A DNA stretch of 29,820 nucleotides from Bacteroidetes bacterium UBA4416 (GCA_002390745.1 DGQK01000058.1:1-29820), one strand, 5' to 3'. Numbered from the stretch's first letter, positions 1 through 8,510 are shown. Program-made: numbers and translations. The notes: generated by a model from the letters alone, not told the origin.

Positions 1-1446
1 CACCGCCATCTGGTCACCGTCGAAATCGGCGTTGAACGCAGTACACACCAATGGGTGCAGCTGGATCGCCTTTCCTTCGATCAGTTTTGGCTGGAACGCC
101 TGGATACCGAGCCTGTGGAGTGTCGGGGCACGGTTCAACATCACCGGATGCCCTTTCAGTACGTTCTCTAAGATATCCCAAACAATAGGTTCTTTTTTAT
201 CAACGATCTTTTTCGCGGATTTTACCGTTTTCACGATACCACGCTCGATCATTTTACGAATGATAAACGGTTTGAATAACTCCGCCGCCATTTCTTTTGG
301 CAAACCGCATTCGTGTAATTTCAACTCAGGGCCAACGACGATTACCGAACGTGCCGAGTAATCCACACGCTTACCGAGTAAGTTCTGACGGAAGCGGCCT
401 TGTTTACCTTTTAAGGAGTCGGACAATGATTTCAGCGCGCGGTTCGATTCGGTTTTCACCGCGTTGGATTTACGGGAGTTGTCGAACAGGGAATCCACCG
501 ATTCCTGCAACATACGCTTCTCGTTACGTAAGATCACATCCGGCGCTTTGATCTCGATCAGGCGCTTCAGACGGTTGTTACGGATAATCACACGGCGGTA
601 TAAATCATTTAAATCAGATGTCGCGAAACGGCCGCCATCCAATGGAACGAGCGGACGCAATTCCGGTGGAATCACAGGAACGGTTTTGATGATCATCCAT
701 TCCGGTTTGTTCTCGATATGTCCTTGTGCCGCGCGGAAGGCTTCGATCACCTGTAAGCGTTTCAGCGCTTCGTTTTTACGTTGCTGAGACGTCTCGGTGT
801 TTGCTTTGTGACGCAGCTCATAAGAAAGGTCATCCAGCTCTAAACGGGACAATAAATCCTGCAACGCTTCAGCACCCATTTTGGCGATGAACTTGTTAGG
901 ATCTGTATCGTCGAGCAAGTGGTTGTCTTTCGGTAAGGTCTCTACTAAGGTCAGGTATTCTTCTTCCGTTAAGAAGTCGAGGTATTGTGTCCCGTTAGCA
1001 CCGGCAACACCGGCGTTGATCACGACATAACGCTCGTAGTAGATGATCATATCGAGTTTTTTAGTAGGCAGGCCTAATAAATAACCGATTTTGTTCGGTA
1101 AGGAACGGAAATACCAGATGTGTGCTACAGGAACCACCAGGTTGATGTGGCCCATGCGCTCACGACGTACTTTTTTCTCAGTTACCTCCACACCGCAACG
1201 GTCGCAGATGATGCCTTTGTAACGGATGCGTTTGTATTTACCGCAATGGCATTCGTAATCTTTTACCGGGCCGAAGATACGCTCACAGAACAAGCCATCC
1301 CTTTCAGGCTTGTACGTACGGTAGTTGATGGTTTCCGGTTTCAACACCTCGCCGGAGCTACGTTGCAGGATCGTTTCAGGCGATGCCAGGCTGATCGTAA
1401 TCTTCGAGAAGTTCGATTTTACTTTGTTATCTTTTCTTAAAGCCAT
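1..1446 (-). CDS. rpoC: RNA polymerase beta' subunit, N-terminal 482 codons (cut by window edge)
   Basis: This is the catalytic beta' subunit of DNA-dependent RNA polymerase. The reading frame is open from the ATG at 1446 to the window edge, so 482 residues are visible and the C-terminal part lies to the left of the window. The N-terminal zinc-binding domain has C66, C68, C81 and C84 (YECHCGKYK...ICDRCG). Later conserved stretches include GKRVDYSARSVIVVGPEL and LNRAPTLHRLGIQAF. The last visible residues are NADFDGDQMAV, so the three Mg2+-chelating aspartates fall at D474, D476 and D478 and the active-site loop is intact at the very edge. rpoC lies 87 bases after rpoB in the same direction, the usual rpoBC operon order. 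A repeat hairpin sits in that gap. Identification is essentially certain from these motifs and the neighbours. Confidence 0.98.
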   Translation of the reverse strand, partial: MALRKDNKVKSNFSKITISLASPETILQRSSGEVLKPETINYRTYKPERDGLFCERIFGPVKDYECHCGKYKRIRYKGIICDRCGVEVTEKKVRRERMGHINLVVPVAHIWYFRSLPNKIGYLLGLPTKKLDMIIYYERYVVINAGVAGANGTQYLDFLTEEEYLTLVETLPKDNHLLDDTDPNKFIAKMGAEALQDLLSRLELDDLSYELRHKANTETSQQRKNEALKRLQVIEAFRAAQGHIENKPEWMIIKTVPVIPPELRPLVPLDGGRFATSDLNDLYRRVIIRNNRLKRLIEIKAPDVILRNEKRMLQESVDSLFDNSRKSNAVKTESNRALKSLSDSLKGKQGRFRQNLLGKRVDYSARSVIVVGPELKLHECGLPKEMAAELFKPFIIRKMIERGIVKTVKSAKKIVDKKEPIVWDILENVLKGHPVMLNRAPTLHRLGIQAFQPKLIEGKAIQLHPLVCTAFNADFDGDQMAV

Positions 1447-1491
1447 TTGTGTATTGCTTTTAATTTAATTGATAATGAAATTCCCTTATTG

Positions 1492-1520
1492 CCGGTGGCT
1501 GAGGTTCTCGAAGCCACCGG
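1492..1520. repeat. Palindromic repeat in the rpoB-rpoC gap, copy 1
   Basis: Two perfect 9-base arms (CCGGTGGCT at 1492-1500 and AGCCACCGG at 1512-1520) enclose the 11-base centre GAGGTTCTCGA. A near-identical element, differing at one centre base and at the arm tips, is found at 7889-7913. This is therefore a repeat family and not a gene-specific structure. In rpoBC mRNA it would form a stable hairpin just before rpoC. No U-run follows it on the minus strand, so it does not look like a terminator. It could act as a processing or stability element, or be a passive dispersed repeat. Confidence 0.75.
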
Positions 1521-1533
1521 TTTTAAGTATGTG

Positions 1534-4500
1534 TTAGTCCAGCGTCACATCCAGTGCCAATCCACGAAGCTCGTGCATCAATACATTGAAGGACTCAGGG
1601 ATGCCAGGTGACGGGATGTTCTCGCCTTTTACGATGGCCTCGTATGCTTTGGCACGGCCCATCACGTCGTCGGACTTGATGGTGAGTAACTCCTGCAATA
1701 CATTGGCTGCACCGTAAGCCTCGAGTGCCCACACCTCCATCTCACCGAAACGCTGACCACCGAACTGTGCTTTACCACCGAGAGGCTGCTGCGTAATGAG
1801 AGAGTAAGGTCCGATTGAACGGGCGTGCATCTTATCGTCCACCATGTGGCCTAATTTCAGCATGTAGATAATACCCACGGTTGCCGGCTGGTCGAAGCGC
1901 TCGCCTGTACCACCGTCGATGAGGTAAGTACGGCCATACTGAGGCACACCTGCTTTTTTCGTGTACTCGTCAATCTCCGCCATAGAGGCACCATCGAAAA
2001 TAGGCGTTGAGAATTTCATACCTAATTTTTGTCCGGCCCATGCCAGTACCGTTTCATAGATCTGACCAAGGTTCATACGCGAAGGTACGCCCAGTGGGTT
2101 CAATACAATGTCTACCGGTGTTCCGTCTTCCAGGAACGGCATATCTTCATCCTTCACAATACGGGCAACGATACCCTTGTTACCGTGGCGGCCTGCCATC
2201 TTATCACCTACCCTCAACTTACGTTTCTGAGCGATGTATACTTTAGCCAGCTGCACGATACCGTTTGGTAACTCGTCACCTACTGTGATCTGGAATTTCT
2301 CACGCTTGTATTGTCCTAAATGATCGTTGTACTTGATCATGAAGTTATGCAGCAAGCGCTCAATTTGCTCGTTTTTATCTTTATCGGTTGTCCAGTTGCC
2401 CGGGTTCACTTCCGAGAAATCAACTTTCTCCAGTAATTTCTGAGTGAACTTCGTGCCTTTAGAGATCACTTCTTCGCCCAGGATATTGGTTACACCTTGC
2501 GATGTTCGGCCATTCACGAGTTCGAATAATTTTTCGATCAGCTGGTATTTCAGGGCAGCAATCGCTTTGTTGTGATCTGCATCCAGTTTCTCGATCAGTG
2601 GCTTCTCGTCGGCTTTTTGTTTTTTATCCTTAATAGCGCGGGAGAACAATTTCTTGTCAACAATCACCCCTTTGATAGAAGGCGATACGCGTAAAGAAGC
2701 ATCTTTCACATCACCTGCTTTATCACCGAAGATCGCACGCAATAACTTTTCTTCCGGAGAAGGATCGGTTTCACCTTTCGGAGTAATTTTCCCGATGAGG
2801 ATGTCACCTTCTTTTACTTCGGCGCCGATGCGGATAATCCCTTTCTCATCGAGGTCTTTGGTAGCATCTTCCGATACGTTAGGAATGTCCGGAGTCAGCT
2901 CTTCCATACCGCGTTTCGTGTCGCGCACTTCCAGGGAGTACTCGTCGATGTGGATCGATGTAAAGATATCATCGCGGATCACGCGCTCGGAAATAACGAT
3001 CGCATCCTCGAAGTTGTAACCTTTCCATGGCATGAACGCTACTTTTAAGTTACGTCCTAAGGCCAGCTCACCTTTCTCTGTTGCATAACCGTCGCACAGT
3101 ACCTGTCCTTTTACCACCTTGTCACCTTTCTTCACGATCGGTTTCAGGTTCATACAGGTGCTCTGGTTGGTTTTCTGGAATTTCGTGAGCTTGTATGTTT
3201 TCACATCTCCTTCGAAGCTTACCAGTTTTTCGTCGGTGCTGCGGTTGTAGCGGATCACGATCTCGCGTGCATCCACATACTCAACCACACCTTCGCCTTC
3301 TGCATTGATCAATACACGGCTGTCTTCAGCCACGCGGGCTTCGATACCTGTACCAACGATCGGTGCTTCAGGACGCATCAACGGAACGGCTTGACGCTGC
3401 ATGTTCGATCCCATCAACGCACGGTTAGCATCGTCATGCTCCAGGAACGGAATCAATGATGCTGCAATCGAGGCAATCTGGTTAGGAGCAACGTCCATGA
3501 GCTGAACCTGGTTAGGCTCTAACACCGGGAAGTCGCCTTCGTAACGTGCCGTTACTTTTTTACCTACGAAGTTTCCTTTCTCATCAAGCTCTGCACTGGT
3601 TTGTGCAATGTTCTTCTGATCTTCTTCTTCGGCAGTTAAATACGTAATGCCTTTGTTGATATCCACTTTTCCGTTCGTTACTGAACGGAAAGGTGTTTCA
3701 ATGAATCCTAATTTGTTGACTTTGGCGAATACACACAGGGAAGAGATCAAACCGATGTTCGGACCTTCCGGTGTTTCGATCGTACAAAGACGGCCGTAGT
3801 GCGTGTAGTGAACGTCACGTACCTCGAACCCGGCACGCTCACGGGATAAACCTCCTGGCCCGAGTGCCGAAAGACGACGCTTGTGCGTGATCTCTGACAG
3901 AGGGTTGGTTTGATCCATGAACTGCGATAACTGGTTCGTTCCAAAGAAGGAGTTGATCACCGATGATAATGTTTTGGCATTGATCAGATCGGTTGGTGTA
4001 AACACCTCGTTGTCACGCACGTTCATACGCTCGCGGATGGTACGCGCCATACGCGCTAAACCAACACCGAACTGGGAGAACAACTGCTCGCCTACCGTAC
4101 GTACACGGCGGTTTGACAAGTGATCGATATCATCCACATCTGTTTTAGAGTTGATCAGCTCGATCAGGTATTTCATGATCAGGATGATGTCCTCTTTCGT
4201 TAACACGCGGATATTCATCGGAATATCGATGCCTAATTTTTTGTTGATACGGAAACGTCCTACTTCTCCTAAATCATAACGCTTGTCGGAGAAGAATAAT
4301 TTGTCGATAACGCCGCGCGCTGTTTCTTCATCAGGCGGCTCGGCATTACGCAGCAAACGGTAGATGTACTCGATCGCTTCTTTCTCCGAGTTGGTGGAAT
4401 CTTTCTGTAAGGTGTTGTAGATGATCGCAAAATCCGCGGTATTCACATCTTCCTTGTGCAGGATAATGGATTTCACACCGTTGTCGGCGATCAGGTCGAT

Positions 4501-5346
4501 GTGTGCATCTTCCAGGATGGTTTCACGGTCCAGGATCACCTCGTTACGCTCGATGGAAACCACCTCGCCGGTATCCTCATCCACGAAATCCTCGATCCAT
4601 GTTTTGAGCACACGTGCCGCTAAGCGGCGGCCAACTTCACGCTTCAGACCTGCCTTCGAAACTTTCACTTCGTCGGCAAGACCAAAGATCTCTAAAATTT
4701 GTTTATCACTTTCAAAGCCGATCGCACGCAATAAGGTGGTTACAGGTAACTTTTTCTTACGGTCGATGTAGGCATACATCACGTTATTGATGTCGGTAGC
4801 GAACTCGATCCATGATCCTTTGAACGGGATCACACGAGCGCTGTATAATTTTGTTCCATTGGCATGGCGGCTTTGGCCGAAGAACACGCCCGGTGAACGG
4901 TGTAGCTGGGAAACGATCACACGCTCAGCACCGTTGATCACGAATGATCCTTTCGGTGTCATGTAAGGAATCGTGCCCAGGTAAACGTCCTGCACAATGG
5001 TTTCGAAATCTTCATGCTCAGGGTCTGTACAGTAAAGCTTTAATTTGGCTTTCAACGGTACAGAATAAGTTAAGCCGCGGCTGATACACTCATCGAGCGC
5101 ATAACGCGGCGGGTCTACGAAATAATCCAAAAATTCCAACACGAAATTATTTCTCGCATCGGAAATAGGAAAGTTTTCGGCAAATACGCGGAATAATCCT
5201 TCGTTTTTTCGGTTATCCGGAGTAGTCTCCAATTGAAAAAAATCCTGGAAGGATTTTACCTGAATATCTAAGAAATCAGGGTACTCAATCGGAAATTTGT
5301 TGGAAGAGAAGTTAATTCTCTGTGATTTTTTTACTGTTGTAGCCAA
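1534..5346 (-). CDS. rpoB: RNA polymerase beta subunit
   Basis: Beta subunit of RNA polymerase, 1270 residues, a usual length for Bacteroidota. The rifampicin-pocket cluster is readable (QLSQFMDQTNPLSE, then THKRRLSALGPGG). The residues matching E. coli D516, H526 and S531 are D478, H488 and S493, all wild type. Other hallmarks are RSPGVFFGQ, ETPEGPNIGLI, the KMAGRHGNKG active-site segment and the C-terminal GEMEVWALEAYGA clamp-contact region. The start MATTVKKSQRINF is the first Met of the frame and is followed by a normal beta N-terminus. The gene follows rplL after 120 bases that contain an attenuator-like hairpin and precedes rpoC by 87 bases. No frameshift or missing motif was seen. Confidence 0.99.
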   Translation of the reverse strand: MATTVKKSQRINFSSNKFPIEYPDFLDIQVKSFQDFFQLETTPDNRKNEGLFRVFAENFPISDARNNFVLEFLDYFVDPPRYALDECISRGLTYSVPLKAKLKLYCTDPEHEDFETIVQDVYLGTIPYMTPKGSFVINGAERVIVSQLHRSPGVFFGQSRHANGTKLYSARVIPFKGSWIEFATDINNVMYAYIDRKKKLPVTTLLRAIGFESDKQILEIFGLADEVKVSKAGLKREVGRRLAARVLKTWIEDFVDEDTGEVVSIERNEVILDRETILEDAHIDLIADNGVKSIILHKEDVNTADFAIIYNTLQKDSTNSEKEAIEYIYRLLRNAEPPDEETARGVIDKLFFSDKRYDLGEVGRFRINKKLGIDIPMNIRVLTKEDIILIMKYLIELINSKTDVDDIDHLSNRRVRTVGEQLFSQFGVGLARMARTIRERMNVRDNEVFTPTDLINAKTLSSVINSFFGTNQLSQFMDQTNPLSEITHKRRLSALGPGGLSRERAGFEVRDVHYTHYGRLCTIETPEGPNIGLISSLCVFAKVNKLGFIETPFRSVTNGKVDINKGITYLTAEEEDQKNIAQTSAELDEKGNFVGKKVTARYEGDFPVLEPNQVQLMDVAPNQIASIAASLIPFLEHDDANRALMGSNMQRQAVPLMRPEAPIVGTGIEARVAEDSRVLINAEGEGVVEYVDAREIVIRYNRSTDEKLVSFEGDVKTYKLTKFQKTNQSTCMNLKPIVKKGDKVVKGQVLCDGYATEKGELALGRNLKVAFMPWKGYNFEDAIVISERVIRDDIFTSIHIDEYSLEVRDTKRGMEELTPDIPNVSEDATKDLDEKGIIRIGAEVKEGDILIGKITPKGETDPSPEEKLLRAIFGDKAGDVKDASLRVSPSIKGVIVDKKLFSRAIKDKKQKADEKPLIEKLDADHNKAIAALKYQLIEKLFELVNGRTSQGVTNILGEEVISKGTKFTQKLLEKVDFSEVNPGNWTTDKDKNEQIERLLHNFMIKYNDHLGQYKREKFQITVGDELPNGIVQLAKVYIAQKRKLRVGDKMAGRHGNKGIVARIVKDEDMPFLEDGTPVDIVLNPLGVPSRMNLGQIYETVLAWAGQKLGMKFSTPIFDGASMAEIDEYTKKAGVPQYGRTYLIDGGTGERFDQPATVGIIYMLKLGHMVDDKMHARSIGPYSLITQQPLGGKAQFGGQRFGEMEVWALEAYGAANVLQELLTIKSDDVMGRAKAYEAIVKGENIPSPGIPESFNVLMHELRGLALDVTLD

Positions 5347-5410
5347 GATAATTTTGTTTATTTAGTGAGTATTCTAAAAGATCGACCGGATGACTAAAAG
5401 CAGAAAAAGG

Positions 5411-5446
5411 GTTAAGGTCTTTTGCCGAAGCAGTGAAGACCTTAAC
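5411..5446 (-). terminator. rplL-rpoB intergenic attenuator-like hairpin
   Basis: An 11-base perfect inverted repeat (GTTAAGGTCTT at 5411-5421, AAGACCTTAAC at 5436-5446) surrounds a 14-base loop. Read on the minus strand, the direction of rplL to rpoB transcription, the stem is followed by CCCTTTTTCTG, a short U-tract. In E. coli a partial terminator at this same place lowers rpoBC expression relative to the ribosomal protein genes. I infer a comparable attenuator here. The U-run is only five bases long, so read-through would be expected. Confidence 0.65.
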
Positions 5447-5466
5447 ACCTTGTTTTGTAAGCAAAA

Positions 5467-5838
5467 TTATTTTACTTCTACTTTTGCACCAGCTTCTTCT
5501 AAAGCCTTTTTAATAGACTCAGCTTCTTCTTTTGCAATACCTTCTTTCACTGGTTTTGGAGCACCGTCCACTAAATCTTTAGCTTCTTTCAAGCCTAAGC
5601 CGGTCAAGTCTTTTACAACTTTAACCACACCTAATTTAGCTGCACCTGCTTCAACTAAGATCACATCGAAAGATGTTTTAGCTGCTGCTGCGTCTCCGCC
5701 GCCACCGTTACCAGATACTACTACTGCAGCTGCTGCAGGCTCGATTCCGTACTCGTCTTTTAATACTGTTGCTAATTCCTGAACTTCTTTTACTGTCAGG
5801 TTTACTAATGATTCAGCGATTGCTTTTACGTCTGCCAT
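5467..5838 (-). CDS. rplL: 50S ribosomal protein L7/L12
   Basis: Stalk protein L7/L12, 123 residues, normal length. The N-terminal dimerisation and L10-binding segment (MADVKAIAESLVNLTVKEVQEL) leads through an Ala/Gly-rich hinge around residues 36-52 to the C-terminal factor-binding domain (KTSFDVILVEAGAAKLGVVK, then DLTGLGLKEAKDLVDGAPKPVKEG). The protein recruits translational GTPases such as the EF-Tu encoded upstream in this block. It follows rplJ after 84 bases and precedes rpoB. The acidic composition and Ala-rich hinge are typical. Confidence 0.98.
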   Translation of the reverse strand: MADVKAIAESLVNLTVKEVQELATVLKDEYGIEPAAAAVVVSGNGGGGDAAAAKTSFDVILVEAGAAKLGVVKVVKDLTGLGLKEAKDLVDGAPKPVKEGIAKEEAESIKKALEEAGAKVEVK

Positions 5839-5922
5839 TTTTATTAGTTTTTACTTTATTAATGTTTTAAAAAATTGTTTTTGGTTTGCCTGTTTTTGCA
5901 GGCGATTGTTCTTTACAGTTGA

Positions 5923-6426
5923 TTAAGCTGCCGCTTCTTCCGAATCTTTGAACTTGTTCTCTAAACCGCCGATTACGCGTTGGATTGGAGACTGTAACAG
6001 GCCGATTACCTCGCCTATCAGTTCGTTTTTCGATTTCAGACCCGCCAGAGCGTCGAGAGACTCGTCGCCCATGAAGATCATTTCTTCAACGTATGCCGCT
6101 TTAATCTTTGGCTTGTCGCCGCCTTTGCGAAACTCTTTAATGATCTTGGCCGGAGCGTTAGACACTTCGGTCAGCATCAAAGCAGTTTCACCTTTCAGTG
6201 CCGGGATCAGTTCAGCTAACTTGCTGTCGTTTGCACGCTCCAAAGCTTTCGCTAATAACGTGTTTTTCACAACCTGCATGCTTACTTTTTTCTCGAAACA
6301 AGAGCGGCGTAACTGGCCAACTTTTTCTACTGTTAAAGAAGAACAATCAGCTAAATAGATCTTGGTATTAGCGTTTAATACTTCTACTAATCTTTCGATC
6401 TCCTGTGTTTTTTCTTGTTTGTTCAT
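5923..6426 (-). CDS. rplJ: 50S ribosomal protein L10
   Basis: L10, 167 residues, anchors L7/L12 dimers to 23S rRNA. The frame opens MNKQEKTQEIERLVEVL and contains the family segment VGQLRRSCFEKKVSMQVVKNTLLAKALE. The C-terminal helix (LLQSPIQRVIGGLENKFKDSEE) is where L7/L12 binds. The start is 20 bases from the rplA stop, so there is no room for the long L10-binding leader that precedes rplJ in E. coli. If L10 autoregulates here, it must act elsewhere. The gap to rplL (84 bases) contains a small 5-bp hairpin at 5888-5903 with no U-run. Confidence 0.98.
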   Translation of the reverse strand: MNKQEKTQEIERLVEVLNANTKIYLADCSSLTVEKVGQLRRSCFEKKVSMQVVKNTLLAKALERANDSKLAELIPALKGETALMLTEVSNAPAKIIKEFRKGGDKPKIKAAYVEEMIFMGDESLDALAGLKSKNELIGEVIGLLQSPIQRVIGGLENKFKDSEEAAA

Positions 6427-6446
6427 ACTAACAGATGTTCTTTAAA

Positions 6447-7139
6447 TTAGTTAAATGATTTTGGATCGATTTGGATACCTGCGCTCATAGTGCTGCTCAT
6501 GTACACAGACTTTACGTAAGTGCCTTTTGCAGAAGACGGCTTCAGTTTCACGACAGCAGATAACACTTCCATCGCGTTCTCAGTCAATTTAGCTGCATCG
6601 AAAGAAGCTCTTCCGATACCGGCATGCACGATACCTGCTTTATCAACTTTGAAGTCGATTTTACCACCTTTTGAGTCAGCTACAGCTTTACCTACTTCCA
6701 TAGTTACTGTACCTGTTTTCGGGTTTGGCATTAAGCCACGAGGACCTAATACACGACCTAAAGCACCTACTTTGCCCATTACTGAAGGCATTGTGATGAT
6801 CACGTCTACATCTGTCCATCCACCCTTGATTTTGTCGATATACTCGTCTAATCCAACATAGTCTGCACCTGCTGCCTTAGCTTCCGCTTCCTTATCAGGA
6901 GTTACGATCGCCAGTACACGCAGAGTTTTACCTGTACCGTGTGGTAAGGTAACGGTGCCACGTACCATTTGATTAGCTTTACGAGGATCAACTCCTAAAC
7001 GGATCGCAAGATCCACAGAAGCATCAAATTTAGTAGTAGTGATATCTTTCACCACTTTTGAAGCTTCAGCTACAGTGTATGCTTTCGTTGCGTCGAACTT
7101 AGCATCAGCAGCTTTTCTTTTTTTAGTTAACGTTGCCAT
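6447..7139 (-). CDS. rplA: 50S ribosomal protein L1
   Basis: L1, 230 residues, forms the L1 stalk of the large subunit and in many bacteria represses its own rplK-rplA mRNA. The family signature is clear (GKVGALGRVLGPRGLMPNPK, then GTVTMEVGKAV), as are the N-terminal KKRKAADAKFD and the C-terminal PSSAKGTYVKSVYMSSTM. The start lies 29 bases from the rplK stop and the stop 20 bases from rplJ, a compact operon. A possible L1-responsive leader hairpin upstream of rplK is listed at 7638-7675. Confidence 0.98.
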   Translation of the reverse strand: MATLTKKRKAADAKFDATKAYTVAEASKVVKDITTTKFDASVDLAIRLGVDPRKANQMVRGTVTLPHGTGKTLRVLAIVTPDKEAEAKAAGADYVGLDEYIDKIKGGWTDVDVIITMPSVMGKVGALGRVLGPRGLMPNPKTGTVTMEVGKAVADSKGGKIDFKVDKAGIVHAGIGRASFDAAKLTENAMEVLSAVVKLKPSSAKGTYVKSVYMSSTMSAGIQIDPKSFN

Positions 7140-7168
7140 TTTTTAAAGCTTTGTTTGATTATTAATGA

Positions 7169-7612
7169 TTAGTTGTTTGCAGGCGCTTCACCTGTTACGG
7201 TAACACCCATGCTGCGAGCTGTACCGGCTACCATGCGCATTGCAGACTCGATAGTGAAACAGTTCATGTCCACGATTTTGTCTGTTGCAATAGTGCGGAT
7301 CTGATCCCAAGAAATGGAACCAACTTTTTTACGGTTGCTCTCGCCTGAACCTGCTTTAACTTTAGCCAACTCCATGATCTGTACTGCTGCAGGCGGACGT
7401 TTGATAACGAAATCAAATGTCTTGTCAGCGTAAACATTGATCATAACCGGTAATACTTTACCGGCCTGCTCCTGGGTCCTGGCATTGAACTGCTTGCAGA
7501 ACTCCATGATGTTCACACCTTTGGCACCTAATGCAGGACCAATCGGAGGCGACGGGTTAGCAGCTCCACCTTTGATTTGAAGCTTTACGATTGCTGATAA
7601 CTCTTTTGCCAT
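7169..7612 (-). CDS. rplK: 50S ribosomal protein L11
   Basis: L11, 147 residues, binds the GTPase-associated centre of 23S rRNA. Diagnostic segments are IVKLQIKGGAANPSPPIGPALG and GVNIMEFCKQFNARTQ at the N-terminus, and the C-terminal RNA-binding domain (GSISWDQIRTIATDKIVDMN). The last helix (ESAMRMVAGTARSMGVTV) is typical. It is separated from nusG by an unusually large 306-base gap containing repeats, while rplA follows 29 bases downstream. The gap suggests a leader or promoter for the rplKAJL-rpoBC unit, but I see no clean TAnnTTTG promoter in it. Confidence 0.98.
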   Translation of the reverse strand: MAKELSAIVKLQIKGGAANPSPPIGPALGAKGVNIMEFCKQFNARTQEQAGKVLPVMINVYADKTFDFVIKRPPAAVQIMELAKVKAGSGESNRKKVGSISWDQIRTIATDKIVDMNCFTIESAMRMVAGTARSMGVTVTGEAPANN

Positions 7613-7637
7613 GTTTATATGTTTTTATTTGTTTGGT

Positions 7638-7675
7638 GAAAAGCGTCCGGATGGCTCATCATCTGTCGACTTTTC
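7638..7675 (-). promoter_or_regulatory. Candidate rplK leader hairpin (possible L1 autoregulatory site)
   Basis: On the minus strand, 26-63 bases before the rplK start, arms GAAAA/TTTTC pair, then GTC/GAC after a two-base bulge, then GATG/CATC around a six-base loop, with an asymmetric internal loop between. L1 is known to repress rplK-rplA translation by binding an asymmetric stem-loop near the rplK start. This structure is in the right place, but I cannot confirm the L1 contact bases. The helices are short, so this is a low-confidence call. Confidence 0.3.
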
Positions 7676-7792
7676 GTATTGGGGCTTTCGGTCAGGAGAT
7701 AACTTTGAGTTGGAAGCAGCAAAGCGCTCATGTTCCTGAAGTACTAGCCTTCAATGGGTTTAATTTCACTATGTCAAATTTTGTTTTTCCTT

Positions 7793-7836
7793 GTGGCTTC
7801 GCTTCTCGACTTCGCTCGAAGTGACAGCTCAGCCAC
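7793..7836. repeat. Composite inverted repeat with a TTCGACTTCGCTCGAA-type core
   Basis: Outer arms GTGGCT (7793-7798) and AGCCAC (7831-7836) match the arm sequence of the repeat family at 1492 and 7889. Between them lies a second palindrome, ACTTCG-CT-CGAAGT. The core CTCGACTTCGCTCGAAGTGACA resembles short dispersed palindromes often seen in Bacteroidota intergenic DNA. It reads as one repeat type nested in the arms of another. Confidence 0.55.
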
Positions 7837-7888
7837 GGAAAAACTTTTCATTTTGTTACCTCTGACTCCGCCCAACCTCGCACCAAAC

Positions 7889-7913
7889 GGTGGCTGAGGC
7901 TCTCGAAGCCACT
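7889..7913. repeat. Palindromic repeat upstream of the rplK gap, copy 2
   Basis: GGTGGCT (7889-7895) and AGCCACT (7907-7913) flank GAGGCTCTCGA. This is the same layout as the copy at 1492-1520, whose centre is GAGGTTCTCGA. It lies 6 bases from the end of nusG. The shared centre, not only shared arms, shows common origin. Confidence 0.7.
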
Positions 7914-7918
7914 GCAAC

Positions 7919-8488
7919 TTATTCTCTTTCCACTTCACCAAAGCCCAGCTCCACAGGCGTTTTACGGCCGAAGATCTTAACGGTAACTTTGATTTTTTTC
8001 TTCTCGTCATTGATCTCCTCGATCACACCGTTAAATCCGTTGAACGGCCCGTTGATCACTTTCACGGATTCTCCAACCACGTAATTGCTGGTCACAACGC
8101 TTTCCGCTTCCGTCAGCTCATCCACTTTCCCAAGGATGCGGTTCACTTCCGATAAGCGCATTGGAACAGCTTCCCCGCGTTTTGTTTCGCCCAGAAAACC
8201 GATCACACCGGTAATGTTTTTAATGATGTGTGTGATCTCACCAACCAAAGCCGCTTCGATCAGCACGTAACCCGGATAGAACGAACGCTCTTTCTGGATT
8301 TTCTTACCATTGCGGATCTGGATGAACTTCTCTGTAGGGATCAACACCTGGGAAACATAATCGTTTAACTTCAAACGGTTAATTTCCACCTCAATATATT
8401 GTTTCACTTTCTTCTCCTGACCGCTAATGGCGCGTACCACGTACCATTTTTTCACGATAGAAGAATCTTTGTTTGCAGTTTCCGCCAT
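7919..8488 (-). CDS. nusG: Transcription termination/antitermination factor NusG
   Basis: NusG, 189 residues. The NGN domain runs from about residue 13 to 125 (KKWYVVRAISGQEKKVKQYI, RSFYPGYVLIEA, VIGFLGETKRGEAVPM) and contacts RNA polymerase. The C-terminal KOW domain, about 136-165 (VVGESVKVINGPFNGFNGVI), contacts Rho or ribosomal S10 in studied bacteria. It lies 22 bases after secE, the classical secE-nusG pair. The 306-base gap to rplK downstream is larger than usual. Confidence 0.97.
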   Translation of the reverse strand: MAETANKDSSIVKKWYVVRAISGQEKKVKQYIEVEINRLKLNDYVSQVLIPTEKFIQIRNGKKIQKERSFYPGYVLIEAALVGEITHIIKNITGVIGFLGETKRGEAVPMRLSEVNRILGKVDELTEAESVVTSNYVVGESVKVINGPFNGFNGVIEEINDEKKKIKVTVKIFGRKTPVELGFGEVERE

Positions 8489-8510
8489 GTCTTTCCGTAA
8501 GTCTAATAAA

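Larger units (their letters stand above)
7613..7918. other. 306-base gap between nusG and rplK: no gene, two repeats and a leader hairpin
   Basis: No reading frame here resembles a protein. The right part (7790-7913) holds two short inverted repeats of dispersed type. The left part (7638-7675) holds the candidate rplK leader hairpin. The middle has a small TGAAG/CTTCA stem and nothing else I can name. No TTTG-N19-TAnnTTTG promoter was found on the minus strand, so it is unclear whether rplK has its own promoter. Confidence 0.6.

Noticed and set aside
3850..3945. Possible rifampicin-resistance substitution in rpoB
   Set aside because: The residues matching E. coli D516, H526 and S531 are the usual D, H and S, so no resistance change is seen.
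5888..5903. GCCTG/CAGGC hairpin in the rplJ-rplL gap
   Set aside because: Only five base pairs and no U-run on the transcribed strand; not enough to call an attenuator.
7698..7712. TAACTTTG on the plus strand in the nusG-rplK gap
   Set aside because: It matches a -7 element but faces away from all genes there and has no -33 partner.
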